Below are positions 12,631 to 20,275 of a stretch of DNA of 20,303 nucleotides, one piece after another. Each line of letters begins with the position of its first letter. Within the stretch, counting starts at the first letter, position 1. Under the pieces are notes generated by a model that searched no databases, had not been told where the DNA came from, and saw only the letters and a program-made list of their open reading frames with translations. The stretch is from positions 1 through 20,303 of the forward strand of contig SFHH01000015.1 of the NCBI GenBank assembly GCA_004555735.1. The letters run 5' to 3'. The translations under genes were made by a program, and so were the position numbers. This DNA comes from Acidaminococcus fermentans (GTDB lineage Bacteria; Bacillota_C; Negativicutes; Acidaminococcales; Acidaminococcaceae).

Positions 12631-13382
12631 GCTTCGGTCCCTCCTTCCACGGAATCGCAGGATCCTTCTTCCGGCCCTGCTGTTTTCTGCGGCTGAGATC
12701 TCTTTTCGTGCTGGAGATACAGCCAGGCGGCCAGACCGGAAGGGAGCAGGGAGGCAAGTACGATATGGAGCTTAAAAGGCACGACTTGGGAAAAGAGGAC
12801 GGCCAGGACCCCTGCGGCCAGTCCGGTGAGGACCATGGTCCGGTCCTTAAGATAGTTGGACCAGATGCCCAGGAACATAGCGGTCAGGATATAGGAAACC
12901 AAGGATAGATCCAGCTGCACCAGCTTGGAGGCATAACAGCCGAAAGCATTGGCTACGGCCCAGACCACCATGCTGAGGAAATCCAATCCCAGTGCTTCTT
13001 CGTGGGTCCAATGATCGGCTTCTTCCTGGAAAGAGGAAAGGTTTACGGCGAAGGTCTCATCCGTAGTGCCGTAGGAAAACAAGGTGGTGTAGAGAGCGGA
13101 TTTCTTGGAAACCAGAGGCGCCAGGGTAGAGGTGAACAGCGCATATCGGAGGTTGACCATCAGGATGGTCAGGGCGATGGAAATATAGGAAGCACTTTGG
13201 AGCATCATAGCGATCCCGATGAATTGGGAACTGCCGGCAAAGGCCAGGACACTCATGATGAACATGTGGAATGGGTTCAGACCGGCTTTTTCGCCCAGCA
13301 TGCCGCAGGCCATGCCCAGGACCCAGTACCCCAGGATGATGGGAGCATCTTTTTGCAGGACCCGACGTGTGATGAAGCCCAT
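12627..13382 (-). CDS. azlC: AzlC family branched-chain amino acid permease
   Basis: AzlC is the large subunit of the AzlCD exporter in the cytoplasmic membrane. The 251-residue product has the family hallmarks. An N-terminal APIILGYWVLGMACGMLG segment is followed by the AGSSQFIGIAMM block at about 48-59, MVNLRYALF-type residues at about 75-83, and FSYGTTDETFAV near 102-113. Several more membrane helices follow. The last 25 or so residues are a hydrophilic tail (KRSQPQKTAGPEEG). I start at 13382 because AAGAAGG sits seven bases upstream; an in-frame ATG at 13412 has no ribosome site. It is divergent from the DUF1015 gene. Confidence 0.91.
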   Translation of the reverse strand: MGFITRRVLQKDAPIILGYWVLGMACGMLGEKAGLNPFHMFIMSVLAFAGSSQFIGIAMMLQSASYISIALTILMVNLRYALFTSTLAPLVSKKSALYTTLFSYGTTDETFAVNLSSFQEEADHWTHEEALGLDFLSMVVWAVANAFGCYASKLVQLDLSLVSYILTAMFLGIWSNYLKDRTMVLTGLAAGVLAVLFSQVVPFKLHIVLASLLPSGLAAWLYLQHEKRSQPQKTAGPEEGSCDSVEGGTEA

Positions 13383-13431
13383 AGGAAAACCTTCTTTCAG
13401 TGTATAATGCATACAGGATTCTTTGTGCCAT

Positions 13432-13437
13432 ATTATA
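13432..13437 (-). promoter_or_regulatory. Possible -10 of the azlCD promoter
   Basis: The minus strand reads TATAAT from 13437 to 13432, about 50 bases before the azlC start. No good -35 is visible. The region where one would lie (13455-13460) is also the probable -35 region of the divergent promoter. Confidence 0.4.
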
Positions 13438-13453
13438 TACTACTTTGCAAATT

Positions 13454-13483
13454 TTTACTATAGAAGCGCATCTATGGTATAAT
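13454..13483 (+). promoter_or_regulatory. Promoter of the DUF1015-serC-gltS unit
   Basis: TATAAT at 13478-13483 is preceded by TGG, giving an extended -10. TTTACT at 13454-13459 is a fair -35 at 18 bases. The leader of about 77 bases contains an A-run followed by a T-run (13501-13519) of unknown meaning. Confidence 0.65.
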
Positions 13484-13566
13484 GAGCGTATAACATCGTC
13501 AAAAAAGATTTTTTTTGTTACGAAAAAACCAGAAAAAACGAATGATAGTGAGCGGGAGTGATAATT

Positions 13567-14832
13567 ATGGCAGAAATCAGACCTTTTGCTGCTCTGCGTC
13601 CAGTTCCGGAGCTGGTCAGCCAAATCGCTGAGTTACCCTATGACGTAATGAGTACCCAAGAAGCCCGGGAAATCCTCAAAAAGAACCCGTTGAGTTTTGT
13701 CCGGGTCAGCCGGGCAGAAGCAGATCTGCCGGAGAGCATCGCGGAATCCGACTCGCGGGTATACGAAAAGGCCAGGGAAAATCTGGAGCGATACATTGCC
13801 CAGGGGCAGATGAAACAGGATCCGCAGCCGTATTATTATATCTATCGGCAGCAGATGGGCGCCTATATCCAGATCGGCCTGGTAGCGGCGGCTTCTTTGA
13901 AAGAATACAAAGAAGGGATCATCAAGCGCCATGAGCTTACCCGGCAGACCAAAGAAACAGATCGGGTGAACCATATCCTGGCTACAAAGGCCCAGACAGG
14001 TCCGGTATTCCTGGCTTACAAGAGCAAAGGACTTCTGACGGCTTTTCTGCTGGAATATATGGGGAGCCATACTCCAGTCTACAATTTCGTGGGGGAGGAC
14101 AAGATCCGTCATACTCTCTATGTAATCAGTGAACCTCTGAAAGTCAAGGAAGTGACCCGTCTCTTCCAACAGGTCCCTGAACTGTATATCGCTGACGGCC
14201 ATCACCGCTGTGCGGCGGCTCTCCGTGTGGCAGAAGAACTGGGCAAACGGCCTGGCCAAACAGGAACGGAAGAATACAATTATGTGCTGTCCGTGATCTT
14301 TCCTTCCAATATGCTCCATATCCTTCCCTACAACCGGATCGTCAGGGATCTGGGGGAACTGAGTGAAGAAAAGTTCCTGGAAATGGTCCAGGAAAACTTC
14401 TTGATGGAAAAGGCGGAGCGGCCGGTGGAACCCCAGGCTCCCCATATCTTTGGCATGTACATCGGAGGCCAGTGGTATAAACTGACCGCCAAACCGGATA
14501 CTTATCCCGCGGAAGATCCTATCCATTCCTTGGATGTGAGTATCCTCCAGGATAATCTGCTGGCACCGGTACTGGGTATCGAAGATCCCCGGACGGACCC
14601 CCGGATCGATTTCGTGGGCGGTGTACGGGGATTGAGCGCCTTGGAAGATGCTGTGGATGGAGAAGATGCTACCGTGGCATTCTCGATGTATCCAACGTCC
14701 ATGGATCAGCTGATGGATGTGGCGGATAAGGGACTGGTGATGCCGCCTAAATCCACCTGGTTCGAGCCGAAACTGCGGGACGCGCTGACAGTACATATGA
14801 TTGGAGATGAACAAGATGGGAAGAATTTATAA
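13567..14832 (+). CDS. DUF1015 family protein
   Basis: DUF1015 proteins are about 400-residue cytoplasmic proteins often encoded with serine biosynthesis genes. The 421-residue product has the family's N-terminal IRPFAALRP and a PYDVM block at 24-28. KRHELTR follows at 120-126, then LYIADGHHRCAAALR at about 206-220 and VGGVRGL in the C-terminal part. The ADGHHR-x-AAA segment resembles the core motif of ParB-like domains, a fold also used by free-serine kinases of the SerK/SbnI type. A role in serine or phosphoserine metabolism is my inference from this motif and from serC, which overlaps its end by 17 bases. I start at ATG 13567, eight bases after GGGAG; a GTG at 13558 overlaps that site. Confidence 0.88.
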   Translation: MAEIRPFAALRPVPELVSQIAELPYDVMSTQEAREILKKNPLSFVRVSRAEADLPESIAESDSRVYEKARENLERYIAQGQMKQDPQPYYYIYRQQMGAYIQIGLVAAASLKEYKEGIIKRHELTRQTKETDRVNHILATKAQTGPVFLAYKSKGLLTAFLLEYMGSHTPVYNFVGEDKIRHTLYVISEPLKVKEVTRLFQQVPELYIADGHHRCAAALRVAEELGKRPGQTGTEEYNYVLSVIFPSNMLHILPYNRIVRDLGELSEEKFLEMVQENFLMEKAERPVEPQAPHIFGMYIGGQWYKLTAKPDTYPAEDPIHSLDVSILQDNLLAPVLGIEDPRTDPRIDFVGGVRGLSALEDAVDGEDATVAFSMYPTSMDQLMDVADKGLVMPPKSTWFEPKLRDALTVHMIGDEQDGKNL

Positions 14833-15901
14833 TTTTGGAGCAGGTCCTTCCATGATGCCGCTGCCGGTCCTGGAACAGGCGCAGCGGGAATTGCTGGATT
14901 ATAAAGGCAGTGGGATGTCCATGCTGGAAATCAGCCATCGGAATGCCCTGTTCGAAGAAGTGAACGACCAGGCCCAGGCTCACATCAAGCAGCTGCTGGG
15001 GATGGATGACAGCTGGGTGGTGATGTTCATGGGAGGCGGAGCTTCTCTGCAGTTCTCTATGATCCCCATGAACTTCCTGACCCCAGATAAAGTGGCGGCT
15101 TATGCCATTACCAGCACCTTCTCTGAAAAGGCCATCAAAGAGGCCCACAAGGTAGGGAAAGCCGTGGAAATCTACAGTAGCAAAGCTACGGGTCTGGACC
15201 GGGTTCCCCGCCCGGAAGAGCTGAAGCTGCCGGAAAACTGTGCCTATCTGCACCTGACAGGGAACTGTACCGCTGAAGGATTGGAGTATTTTGATTATCC
15301 CGATACGGGAGAAGTGCCGTTGATCGTGGATATGTCTTCTGATATCCTGAGCCGGCCCATCCCGGTTGATAAATTTTCCCTGATATACAATGGGGCCCAG
15401 AAGAACATCGGTCCGGCCGGGGTAACCGTGGTCATGGCCAAGAAAGATTTCCTGAAAGGCCGGGACCCTCAGCTGCCTACTATGATGAACTATGAAACCT
15501 TTGCGGATCATGATTCTACCTACAATACTCCGCCTGTATTCGGCATCTACTTGGTAGATCTCATGTCCCAGTGGCTGCTGGATCAGGGCGGCTTGACGGC
15601 CATGGAAAAACGCAACCGGGCCAAGGCCAAGCTGGTCTATGATGTGCTGGATGCCCATCCGGAATTTTACCGGGGCCATGCCCAGAAGGACAGCCGCTCC
15701 CTGATGAATGTCACCTTCAACCTGCCTACGAAAGAACTGGAGACTGGCTTTGTAGCGGAAGCTAAAGAGCATGGGCTGGCTGGATTGAAAGGCCATCGTT
15801 CCATCGGAGGCATCCGGGCGTCCATTTACAATGCCATGCCCTTGGAAGGAGCCCAGGCTCTGACCGACTTTATGGAAGATTTCTGGAAGAAAAATCGGTA
15901 A
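14816..15901 (+). CDS. serC: Phosphoserine aminotransferase
   Basis: SerC converts 3-phosphohydroxypyruvate and glutamate to O-phosphoserine and 2-oxoglutarate with PLP, the second step of serine synthesis. The 361-residue product starts MGRIYNFGAGPSMMP, the family N-terminus. It has MSMLEISHR at 34-42, FMGGGASLQF at 71-80, and the PLP lysine K196 in YNGAQKNIGPAG. The C-terminal GHRSIGGIRASIYNAMP is also typical. Of three in-frame starts, ATG 14816 fits best, seven bases after GGAGATG and beginning at the conserved residues. It overlaps the DUF1015 gene by 17 bases. Neither serA nor serB is nearby. gltS, 12 bases downstream, would supply the glutamate donor. Confidence 0.96.
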   Translation: MGRIYNFGAGPSMMPLPVLEQAQRELLDYKGSGMSMLEISHRNALFEEVNDQAQAHIKQLLGMDDSWVVMFMGGGASLQFSMIPMNFLTPDKVAAYAITSTFSEKAIKEAHKVGKAVEIYSSKATGLDRVPRPEELKLPENCAYLHLTGNCTAEGLEYFDYPDTGEVPLIVDMSSDILSRPIPVDKFSLIYNGAQKNIGPAGVTVVMAKKDFLKGRDPQLPTMMNYETFADHDSTYNTPPVFGIYLVDLMSQWLLDQGGLTAMEKRNRAKAKLVYDVLDAHPEFYRGHAQKDSRSLMNVTFNLPTKELETGFVAEAKEHGLAGLKGHRSIGGIRASIYNAMPLEGAQALTDFMEDFWKKNR

Positions 15902-15913
15902 GGACGTGACAGT

Positions 15914-17167
15914 ATGTTAATTTCCCTGACAGAGGGAATCCTGACCATCCAGGCAGATGGTGTCTGTACGACGGCACTGGCAGCGGTGATGCTGCTGTTA
16001 GGAGTATGGCTGAAGAGCCGGAGTCGGCTGCTGCGGCAATACTGTCTTCCGGCACCGGTGATCGGCGGCGCCCTGGCCATGTTCTTGGTATTTATTGGAC
16101 ATGAGACGGCGCTTTTCCACATAGGATTCGATACCCAGTTCCAGATCCCATTTATGATTTCTTTTTTTACGGCGGTGGGATTAGGAGCCAAACTGTCCGC
16201 TTTCAGTAAGGGAGTCAACAAAGGCGGGAAACTGCTGCTGATCTACTGGCTCATCACGGCCTTTCTCTCCTTGAGCCAGAACCTGATCGGGTTGCTCATT
16301 GGGCGTCTGATCGGGCTTGAACCGGCCTATGCACTGCTATCTTCCGCTATATCCATGATAGGCGGGCATGGAGCTGCAGGGGCCTATGGGAGCACGTTTC
16401 TGAAGATGGGATATCCTGCCAGTATGGAAGTGGGGGCTTCCGCTGCTACTTTTGGCTTGATTGCAGCGGTGATGTGTGGAGGGCCCATGGGCCGCTTCCT
16501 GATTGAAAAATATCATCTCTATTCCGAAGAGGAAGAAGTGCAGGAAGTTCCAGAAAAGCCCAAGGATAAGGACTTGACGTATCAGCAAGTGGCCAAAATG
16601 GATATACTGATCAATGTGGCGGTCATCCTGATCTGTATGGGACTGGGGGTCTGGCTGGCACAGGGTGTAGGAGTCCTGCTGAAGATGACGTTCCCCAGTT
16701 ATGTGTGTGCCATGTTCGTAGGGGTCCTGGTCAGGAATTTCAATGAAAGATTCCATTATTATCGCTTTTGCGAATCCTTGGTAGGCTCTTTTGGGGAAAT
16801 CATGCTGAATCTGTACCTGGCCATCGTCCTTATGTCCCTGAAGTTATGGGAAATGGCAGGAATCCTCAGCGGAGTGATGCTCATCGTCCTGGCTCATGTG
16901 GTGTTCATTCTGCTCCTGTGTTATTTTGTGGTCTTCCCCGTCTTGGGACGCAACTACGATGCGGCGGTGATGTGTGCCGGGCTCTGCGGCCATGGACTGG
17001 GTGCTGTGCCTTCTGCAATGGTGAATATGACCGTGCTGGCAGATCAGTATGGGATGAGCCGGAAGGCCTTCCTGATCGTACCCGTAGTGGGATCCTGCTT
17101 GGCCGACCTAGCCTATCAGCCCCATACCCTGCTGCTGATCAAGCTGTTTGTGGAGAAGATGAATTAA
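15914..17167 (+). CDS. gltS: Sodium/glutamate symporter
   Basis: GltS imports glutamate with sodium across the cytoplasmic membrane. The 417-residue product has the family's two homologous halves of hydrophobic helices separated by a cytoplasmic charged loop (EEEEVQEVPEKPKDKD at about 211-226). Each half carries a re-entrant loop signature: SMIGGHGAAGAYG in the first and GLCGHGLGAVPSAMVNM in the second. Length is slightly above the E. coli protein. It follows serC by 12 bases and is probably in the same transcript. Glutamate uptake fits a glutamate-fermenting Negativicutes. The unit ends in the paired hairpins at 17171-17260. Confidence 0.93.
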   Translation: MLISLTEGILTIQADGVCTTALAAVMLLLGVWLKSRSRLLRQYCLPAPVIGGALAMFLVFIGHETALFHIGFDTQFQIPFMISFFTAVGLGAKLSAFSKGVNKGGKLLLIYWLITAFLSLSQNLIGLLIGRLIGLEPAYALLSSAISMIGGHGAAGAYGSTFLKMGYPASMEVGASAATFGLIAAVMCGGPMGRFLIEKYHLYSEEEEVQEVPEKPKDKDLTYQQVAKMDILINVAVILICMGLGVWLAQGVGVLLKMTFPSYVCAMFVGVLVRNFNERFHYYRFCESLVGSFGEIMLNLYLAIVLMSLKLWEMAGILSGVMLIVLAHVVFILLLCYFVVFPVLGRNYDAAVMCAGLCGHGLGAVPSAMVNMTVLADQYGMSRKAFLIVPVVGSCLADLAYQPHTLLLIKLFVEKMN

Positions 17168-17170
17168 GGG

Positions 17171-17193
17171 GGGGGTGAAAAGTTTCACACCCC
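17171..17193. repeat. GTGAA-type hairpin after gltS
   Basis: GGGG-GTGAA (17171-17179) pairs with TTCAC and CCCC (17184-17193), with one bulged A at 17189. It starts three bases after the gltS stop and has no T-run. Confidence 0.65.
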
Positions 17194-17230
17194 TGGTCAC
17201 TGGCCGATGGAAAGAACCAGTGACTAGTGA
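17193..17230. repeat. CAGTGAC-word spacer hairpin
   Basis: CTGGTCACTGG (17193-17203) pairs with CCAGTGACTAG (17217-17227) in 11 pairs, one of them G-U, around a 13-base loop. The right arm is two heptads in register, CCAGTGA (17217) and CTAGTGA (17224). The left arm shares its word with the spacer at 9652-9670. Confidence 0.72.
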
Positions 17231-17231
17231 C

Positions 17232-17260
17232 GGGGCTGTTGCAAATGCAACAGCCCCTTT
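17232..17260 (+). terminator. TGTTGCA-type terminator after gltS
   Basis: GGGGCTGTTGC (17232-17242) pairs perfectly with 17247-17257 around AAAT, followed by only TTT (17258-17260). The T-run is short, so it may be a weak terminator acting with the preceding hairpins. Confidence 0.68.
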
Positions 17261-17288
17261 AATTCACAAGAAGTTTGACCTTTTGACA

Positions 17289-17317
17289 TTGACAGCGTTA
17301 CAAAAATCAGATACTAT
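17289..17317 (+). promoter_or_regulatory. Promoter of lemA
   Basis: Consensus TTGACA (17289-17294) and TACTAT (17312-17317) are separated by 17 bases. Another TTGACA lies six bases further upstream (17283-17288), in a TTGAC-rich stretch. Confidence 0.62.
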
Positions 17318-17367
17318 GCAGAATAGAAAATGATTTTTGACTGTTTTGTATAAGGAGGAATATATCG

Positions 17368-17922
17368 ATGAAAAAAGGTCTGGTTGTTTTCTTTGCCGTG
17401 ATCCTGCTGCTGGCGGGCTGGATCTTCGGCTCTTACAACGGGGTGGTCACCGCCAATGAAAACGTCAATGGCAAATGGAGCCAGGTAGAAACCCAGCTCC
17501 AACGGCGCAGCGATCTGATCCCGAACCTGGTGAATACGGTGAAAGGGTATTCTGCCCACGAGAGCCAGGTGTTCACAGATGTAGCCAATGCCCGGGCCAA
17601 ACTGGCCGGAGCCCAGAACGTATCAGAAGCCGCCCGGGCCAACGGGGAACTGAGCAGTGCCCTGAGCCGTCTTCTGGCCATTTCGGAAAATTATCCCCAG
17701 CTGAAGGCCAACACCAACTTCATCCAGCTCCAGGATGAACTGGCCGGGACGGAAAACCGGCTGGCCGTAGCCCGGAAGGACTACAACGATGCGGCTCAGG
17801 CTTACAACGCCAAGATCAAAAGCTTCCCCACAGTGCTGGTGGCCCGGATGATGGGATTTCAGGAACGGAGTTATTTCAAGGCGGATCCTCAGGCCCAACG
17901 GGCTCCTCAGGTGAAGTTTTAA
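17368..17922 (+). CDS. LemA family protein
   Basis: LemA proteins have an N-terminal membrane anchor and a long helical-bundle domain; their function is poorly defined. The 184-residue product starts with a hydrophobic segment (LVVFFAVILLLAGWIF at 5-20). The family signature follows: NENVNGKWSQVETQLQRRSDLIPNLVNTVKGY at about 30-61, the LSRLLAISENYPQLKAN block near 102-118, and NRLAVARKDYNDAAQAYN. The end, YFKADPQAQRAPQVKF, is also typical. AAGGAGG lies upstream. The TPM-domain gene follows after 30 bases, a conserved pairing in many bacteria. Confidence 0.94.
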   Translation: MKKGLVVFFAVILLLAGWIFGSYNGVVTANENVNGKWSQVETQLQRRSDLIPNLVNTVKGYSAHESQVFTDVANARAKLAGAQNVSEAARANGELSSALSRLLAISENYPQLKANTNFIQLQDELAGTENRLAVARKDYNDAAQAYNAKIKSFPTVLVARMMGFQERSYFKADPQAQRAPQVKF

Positions 17923-17952
17923 TAAGAAAGATGTCATGAAAGGAGGAGACCT

Positions 17953-18732
17953 ATGAAACGGCTGCTGCTGTTCCTGGTGCTGTTCTGCCAGATGGTCTTT
18001 GCTCCGCTCCAGGCAGACGCGGCCGCCCAGGTGCCGTCCAGGCCCACGTCCAGTATCTATGTCCAAGACCAGGCCGGGGTCCTGTCTCGGAGGACACGGG
18101 ACACCATCAGCGCCTACAGTACAGCCCTGGCCCGGAAGACAAAAGCCCAGATCGTGGTGTTGACGGTGCCCAGCCTCCGAGGCCAATCTTTGGAGGAATA
18201 TTCTTTGACGGTGCTCCGCCAGTGGGGTATCGGGGACAAGGAAAAGAACAATGGAGTCTTGCTGCTGGTGGCGGTCCAGGACCGGAAAAGCCGGATCGAA
18301 GTAGGGTATGGACTGGAAGGCGCTCTGCCGGATGGACTGACTGGACGGATCCAGGACCAGACTATGCTGCCTTATTTCCGTCAGGGAGACTATGATAGGG
18401 GCATCCTCAACGCCTATTCAGCCCTTCTCCAAACGGTGCTGAAAGAATACAATCTGACGCTCCAGGACCTGCCAGTGGAGAAGAAACTGCCGGCTCAACA
18501 GGGAAATACGGTGACCCTATCGCCTCTTATGGCAGGGGTCGGGCTGCTGGGACTCCTGGTGCTGTTCCTGCTGGACCGGATCCTTCTGGGAGGAGCCCTG
18601 TTCCGCCTGCTGTTCTATCTGTTCTTCTTCCGGGGCGGCGGCCGTGGAGGTGGCTTTGGAGGAGGCGGCTTTGGCGGCGGAAGCTACGGCGGAGGATCTG
18701 GAGGCGGAGGGGGTTCTAGCAGGAGCTGGTAA
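17953..18732 (+). CDS. TPM-domain (YgcG-type) membrane protein
   Basis: TPM-domain proteins are membrane-anchored with an extracytoplasmic domain; relatives have been linked to photosystem II repair in plants and to phosphatase-like activity, but the bacterial role is unclear. The 259-residue product has a signal peptide (cleavage probably near residue 23, ADA). The TPM domain spans about 34-155, with VQDQAGVLS, AQIVVLTVPSL, WGIGDKEKNNGVLLLVA and VGYGLEGALPDG. One or two membrane helices follow at about 195-230. The tail is a glycine-rich run ending in serine-arginine-serine-tryptophan. The glycine run and terminal SW are usual for the family. It is encoded just after lemA and probably works with it. 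Confidence 0.92.
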   Translation: MKRLLLFLVLFCQMVFAPLQADAAAQVPSRPTSSIYVQDQAGVLSRRTRDTISAYSTALARKTKAQIVVLTVPSLRGQSLEEYSLTVLRQWGIGDKEKNNGVLLLVAVQDRKSRIEVGYGLEGALPDGLTGRIQDQTMLPYFRQGDYDRGILNAYSALLQTVLKEYNLTLQDLPVEKKLPAQQGNTVTLSPLMAGVGLLGLLVLFLLDRILLGGALFRLLFYLFFFRGGGRGGGFGGGGFGGGSYGGGSGGGGGSSRSW

Positions 18733-18733
18733 A

Positions 18734-18783
18734 AAAGGGGGTGTTGCGCGTGTGTGATTTTCACACGTGCAACACCCCCTTTA
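18734..18783. terminator. Bidirectional terminator between the TPM gene and hydG
   Basis: A stem of about 21 pairs with one G-U (18734-18754 with 18762-18782) combines the GGGGG-TGTTGC core with an inner GTGTG/CACAC core. Six A residues at its left (18731-18736) give a T-run on the minus strand, so it is strongest for hydG; on the plus strand only TTT follows. Confidence 0.87.
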
Positions 18784-18786
18784 TCA

Positions 18787-20208
18787 TCAGAACCGGAAAT
18801 CCCGTTCTCCTCCATCGATCTTCTGGAGATAGGTCTCACAAGTGGTGCGGACTTTCGGGTTGGGGATATTGTCCAGCTCCCGCCGGATGGCTTCCATGCC
18901 TTTAACCCGGGTTTCCTGGGAGGCGTAGTCATCCAGGTATTCCCGAAGGGTCAGCAGGGCGTTGGGCTGGCAGCAGTTGGAGATCTCTCCCGTCTTGGCC
19001 AGGCTCATGAACCGGTCTCCGGTACGGCCGGCCCGGTAGCAGGCGGTACAGAAGCTGGGGATGTACCCGTCGGTGAGGAGCCAGTTGATCACTTGGTCCA
19101 GGGTCCGGTTGTCGCTGACTTCAAACTGGGCGGAATCCTCTTCTTCCTCTTCCGCATAGCCTCCCACGCTGGTCCGGGACGCACCGCTGATCTGGGAAAC
19201 TCCTACTTCCAACACGGCCTTCCGGGTGGCAGCAGATTCCCGGGTAGAAATGATAATCCCTGTGTAGGGGACGGTGATCCGCAGGATGGCTACGATCTTC
19301 TTGAACATGGCATCGGAAATGGCATTGGGGAAGGACTGGACGGAAATATCATCAGCGGGACGGATCCGGGGCACACTGATGGTGTGGGGGCCTACGCCGA
19401 ACATGGCTTCCAGGTGTTCTTTGTGCATCAGGATACCGGCAAAATCATATCGGTACATGTTCAAGCCGAACAGCACCCCCACGCCCACGTCATCGATACC
19501 TCCTTCCATGGCCCGGTCCATGGCTTCTGTATGGTAGGCATAGTCATGTTTGGGTCCAGTAGGATGGAGCTTTTCGTAGTTTTCTTTGTGGTAGGTTTCC
19601 TGGAACAGGATATAGGTGCCGATGCCGGCTTCCTTCAGTTTCCGGTAGTTTTCCACAGTGGTGGCGGCGATGTTCACGTTCACTCGGCGGATGGCGCCGT
19701 TTTTGTGTTTGATGCTGTAGATGGTGTGGATGCATTCCAGGATATAGTCAATGGGGTTGTTCACCGGATCTTCTCCGGCTTCCAGGGCCAGCCGCTTGTG
19801 TCCCATGTCCTGGAGGGCGATGACTTCTTTGCGGATTTCATCCTGGGTGAGTTTCTTCCGGGCAATGTGCTTGTTCTTCATGTGGTAGGGACAGTATACA
19901 CAGCCGTTGACGCAGTAGTTGGACAGATACAGAGGGGCAAAGAGCACGATCCGCTGGCCGTAGATCTTGTCCTTGATTTCCCGGGCCAGGTCGTAGATCC
20001 CTTCCAGGATGGAGGGGTCTTCACAGGCCAGGAGCACGGAAGCTTCCCGGTGGGTGAGCCCCTGCAGGGTCCGGGCCTTTTCCAGAAGGCTCCGGCAGTA
20101 GTCCAGATCCTGGCTGCGTTCGTCTGCAAAGGCCAGTGTATCCAGGATTTCCTGATGGTTGATGAATTCATCTGCTTTCGGAGATGCAGGATTGTACGGT
20201 ATGGTCAT
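18787..20208 (-). CDS. hydG: [FeFe]-hydrogenase H-cluster maturase HydG
   Basis: HydG is a radical-SAM tyrosine lyase that makes the CO and cyanide ligands of the hydrogenase H-cluster. The 473-residue product has the SAM-cluster motif C-x3-C-x2-C at C99, C103 and C106 (NYCVNGCVYCPYH). The C-terminal second-cluster site FCTACYRAGRTGDRFM has C387 and C390, with C412/C413 close behind. That site separates HydG from the related ThiH. The VPRIRPA and SASRTSVGGY-type segments are also typical of the family. Length is normal. No hydE, hydF or hydrogenase gene is in view; they may lie upstream beyond the window. The start has GGGGAGG four bases before it. A terminator-like hairpin ends 28 bases before the ATG. 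Confidence 0.95.
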   Translation of the reverse strand: MTIPYNPASPKADEFINHQEILDTLAFADERSQDLDYCRSLLEKARTLQGLTHREASVLLACEDPSILEGIYDLAREIKDKIYGQRIVLFAPLYLSNYCVNGCVYCPYHMKNKHIARKKLTQDEIRKEVIALQDMGHKRLALEAGEDPVNNPIDYILECIHTIYSIKHKNGAIRRVNVNIAATTVENYRKLKEAGIGTYILFQETYHKENYEKLHPTGPKHDYAYHTEAMDRAMEGGIDDVGVGVLFGLNMYRYDFAGILMHKEHLEAMFGVGPHTISVPRIRPADDISVQSFPNAISDAMFKKIVAILRITVPYTGIIISTRESAATRKAVLEVGVSQISGASRTSVGGYAEEEEEDSAQFEVSDNRTLDQVINWLLTDGYIPSFCTACYRAGRTGDRFMSLAKTGEISNCCQPNALLTLREYLDDYASQETRVKGMEAIRRELDNIPNPKVRTTCETYLQKIDGGERDFRF

Positions 20209-20236
20209 TTTTCCTCCCCTTCGCTCCCTCTGAAAT

Positions 20237-20275
20237 AAAAAGGAGAGCCCAGCCTGAAAAAGGCCGTAGCTCTCC
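20237..20275 (-). terminator. Terminator or leader attenuator just upstream of hydG
   Basis: On the minus strand GGAGAGC (20275-20269) pairs with GCTCTCC (20248-20242) and is followed by TTTTT (20241-20237). An inner GCCT/AGGC hairpin can also form at 20252-20264. Only 28 bases separate the T-run from the hydG ATG. Either it ends an upstream gene, with hydG reached by readthrough, or it is part of a regulated leader. Confidence 0.7.

Noticed and set aside
13501..13519. A-run followed by T-run as a terminator
   Set aside because: It lies in the leader of the DUF1015 gene and has only A-T pairing with no GC stem, so it is unlikely to terminate transcription.
13633..14814. A 393-codon minus-strand frame
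   Set aside because: It is a shadow of the DUF1015 gene, has no ribosome site, and its composition is typical of antisense frames.
18645..18732. GGC/GGA-rich repetitive DNA at the end of the TPM gene
   Set aside because: It encodes the glycine-rich tail normal for this protein family and is not an independent repeat element.
18754..20238. A 494-codon open frame on the plus strand
   Set aside because: It is antisense to hydG over nearly its whole length. Its protein is low-complexity (glycine, valine, phenylalanine and histidine rich) with no recognisable motif, whereas the minus strand encodes a complete HydG with all cluster cysteines.
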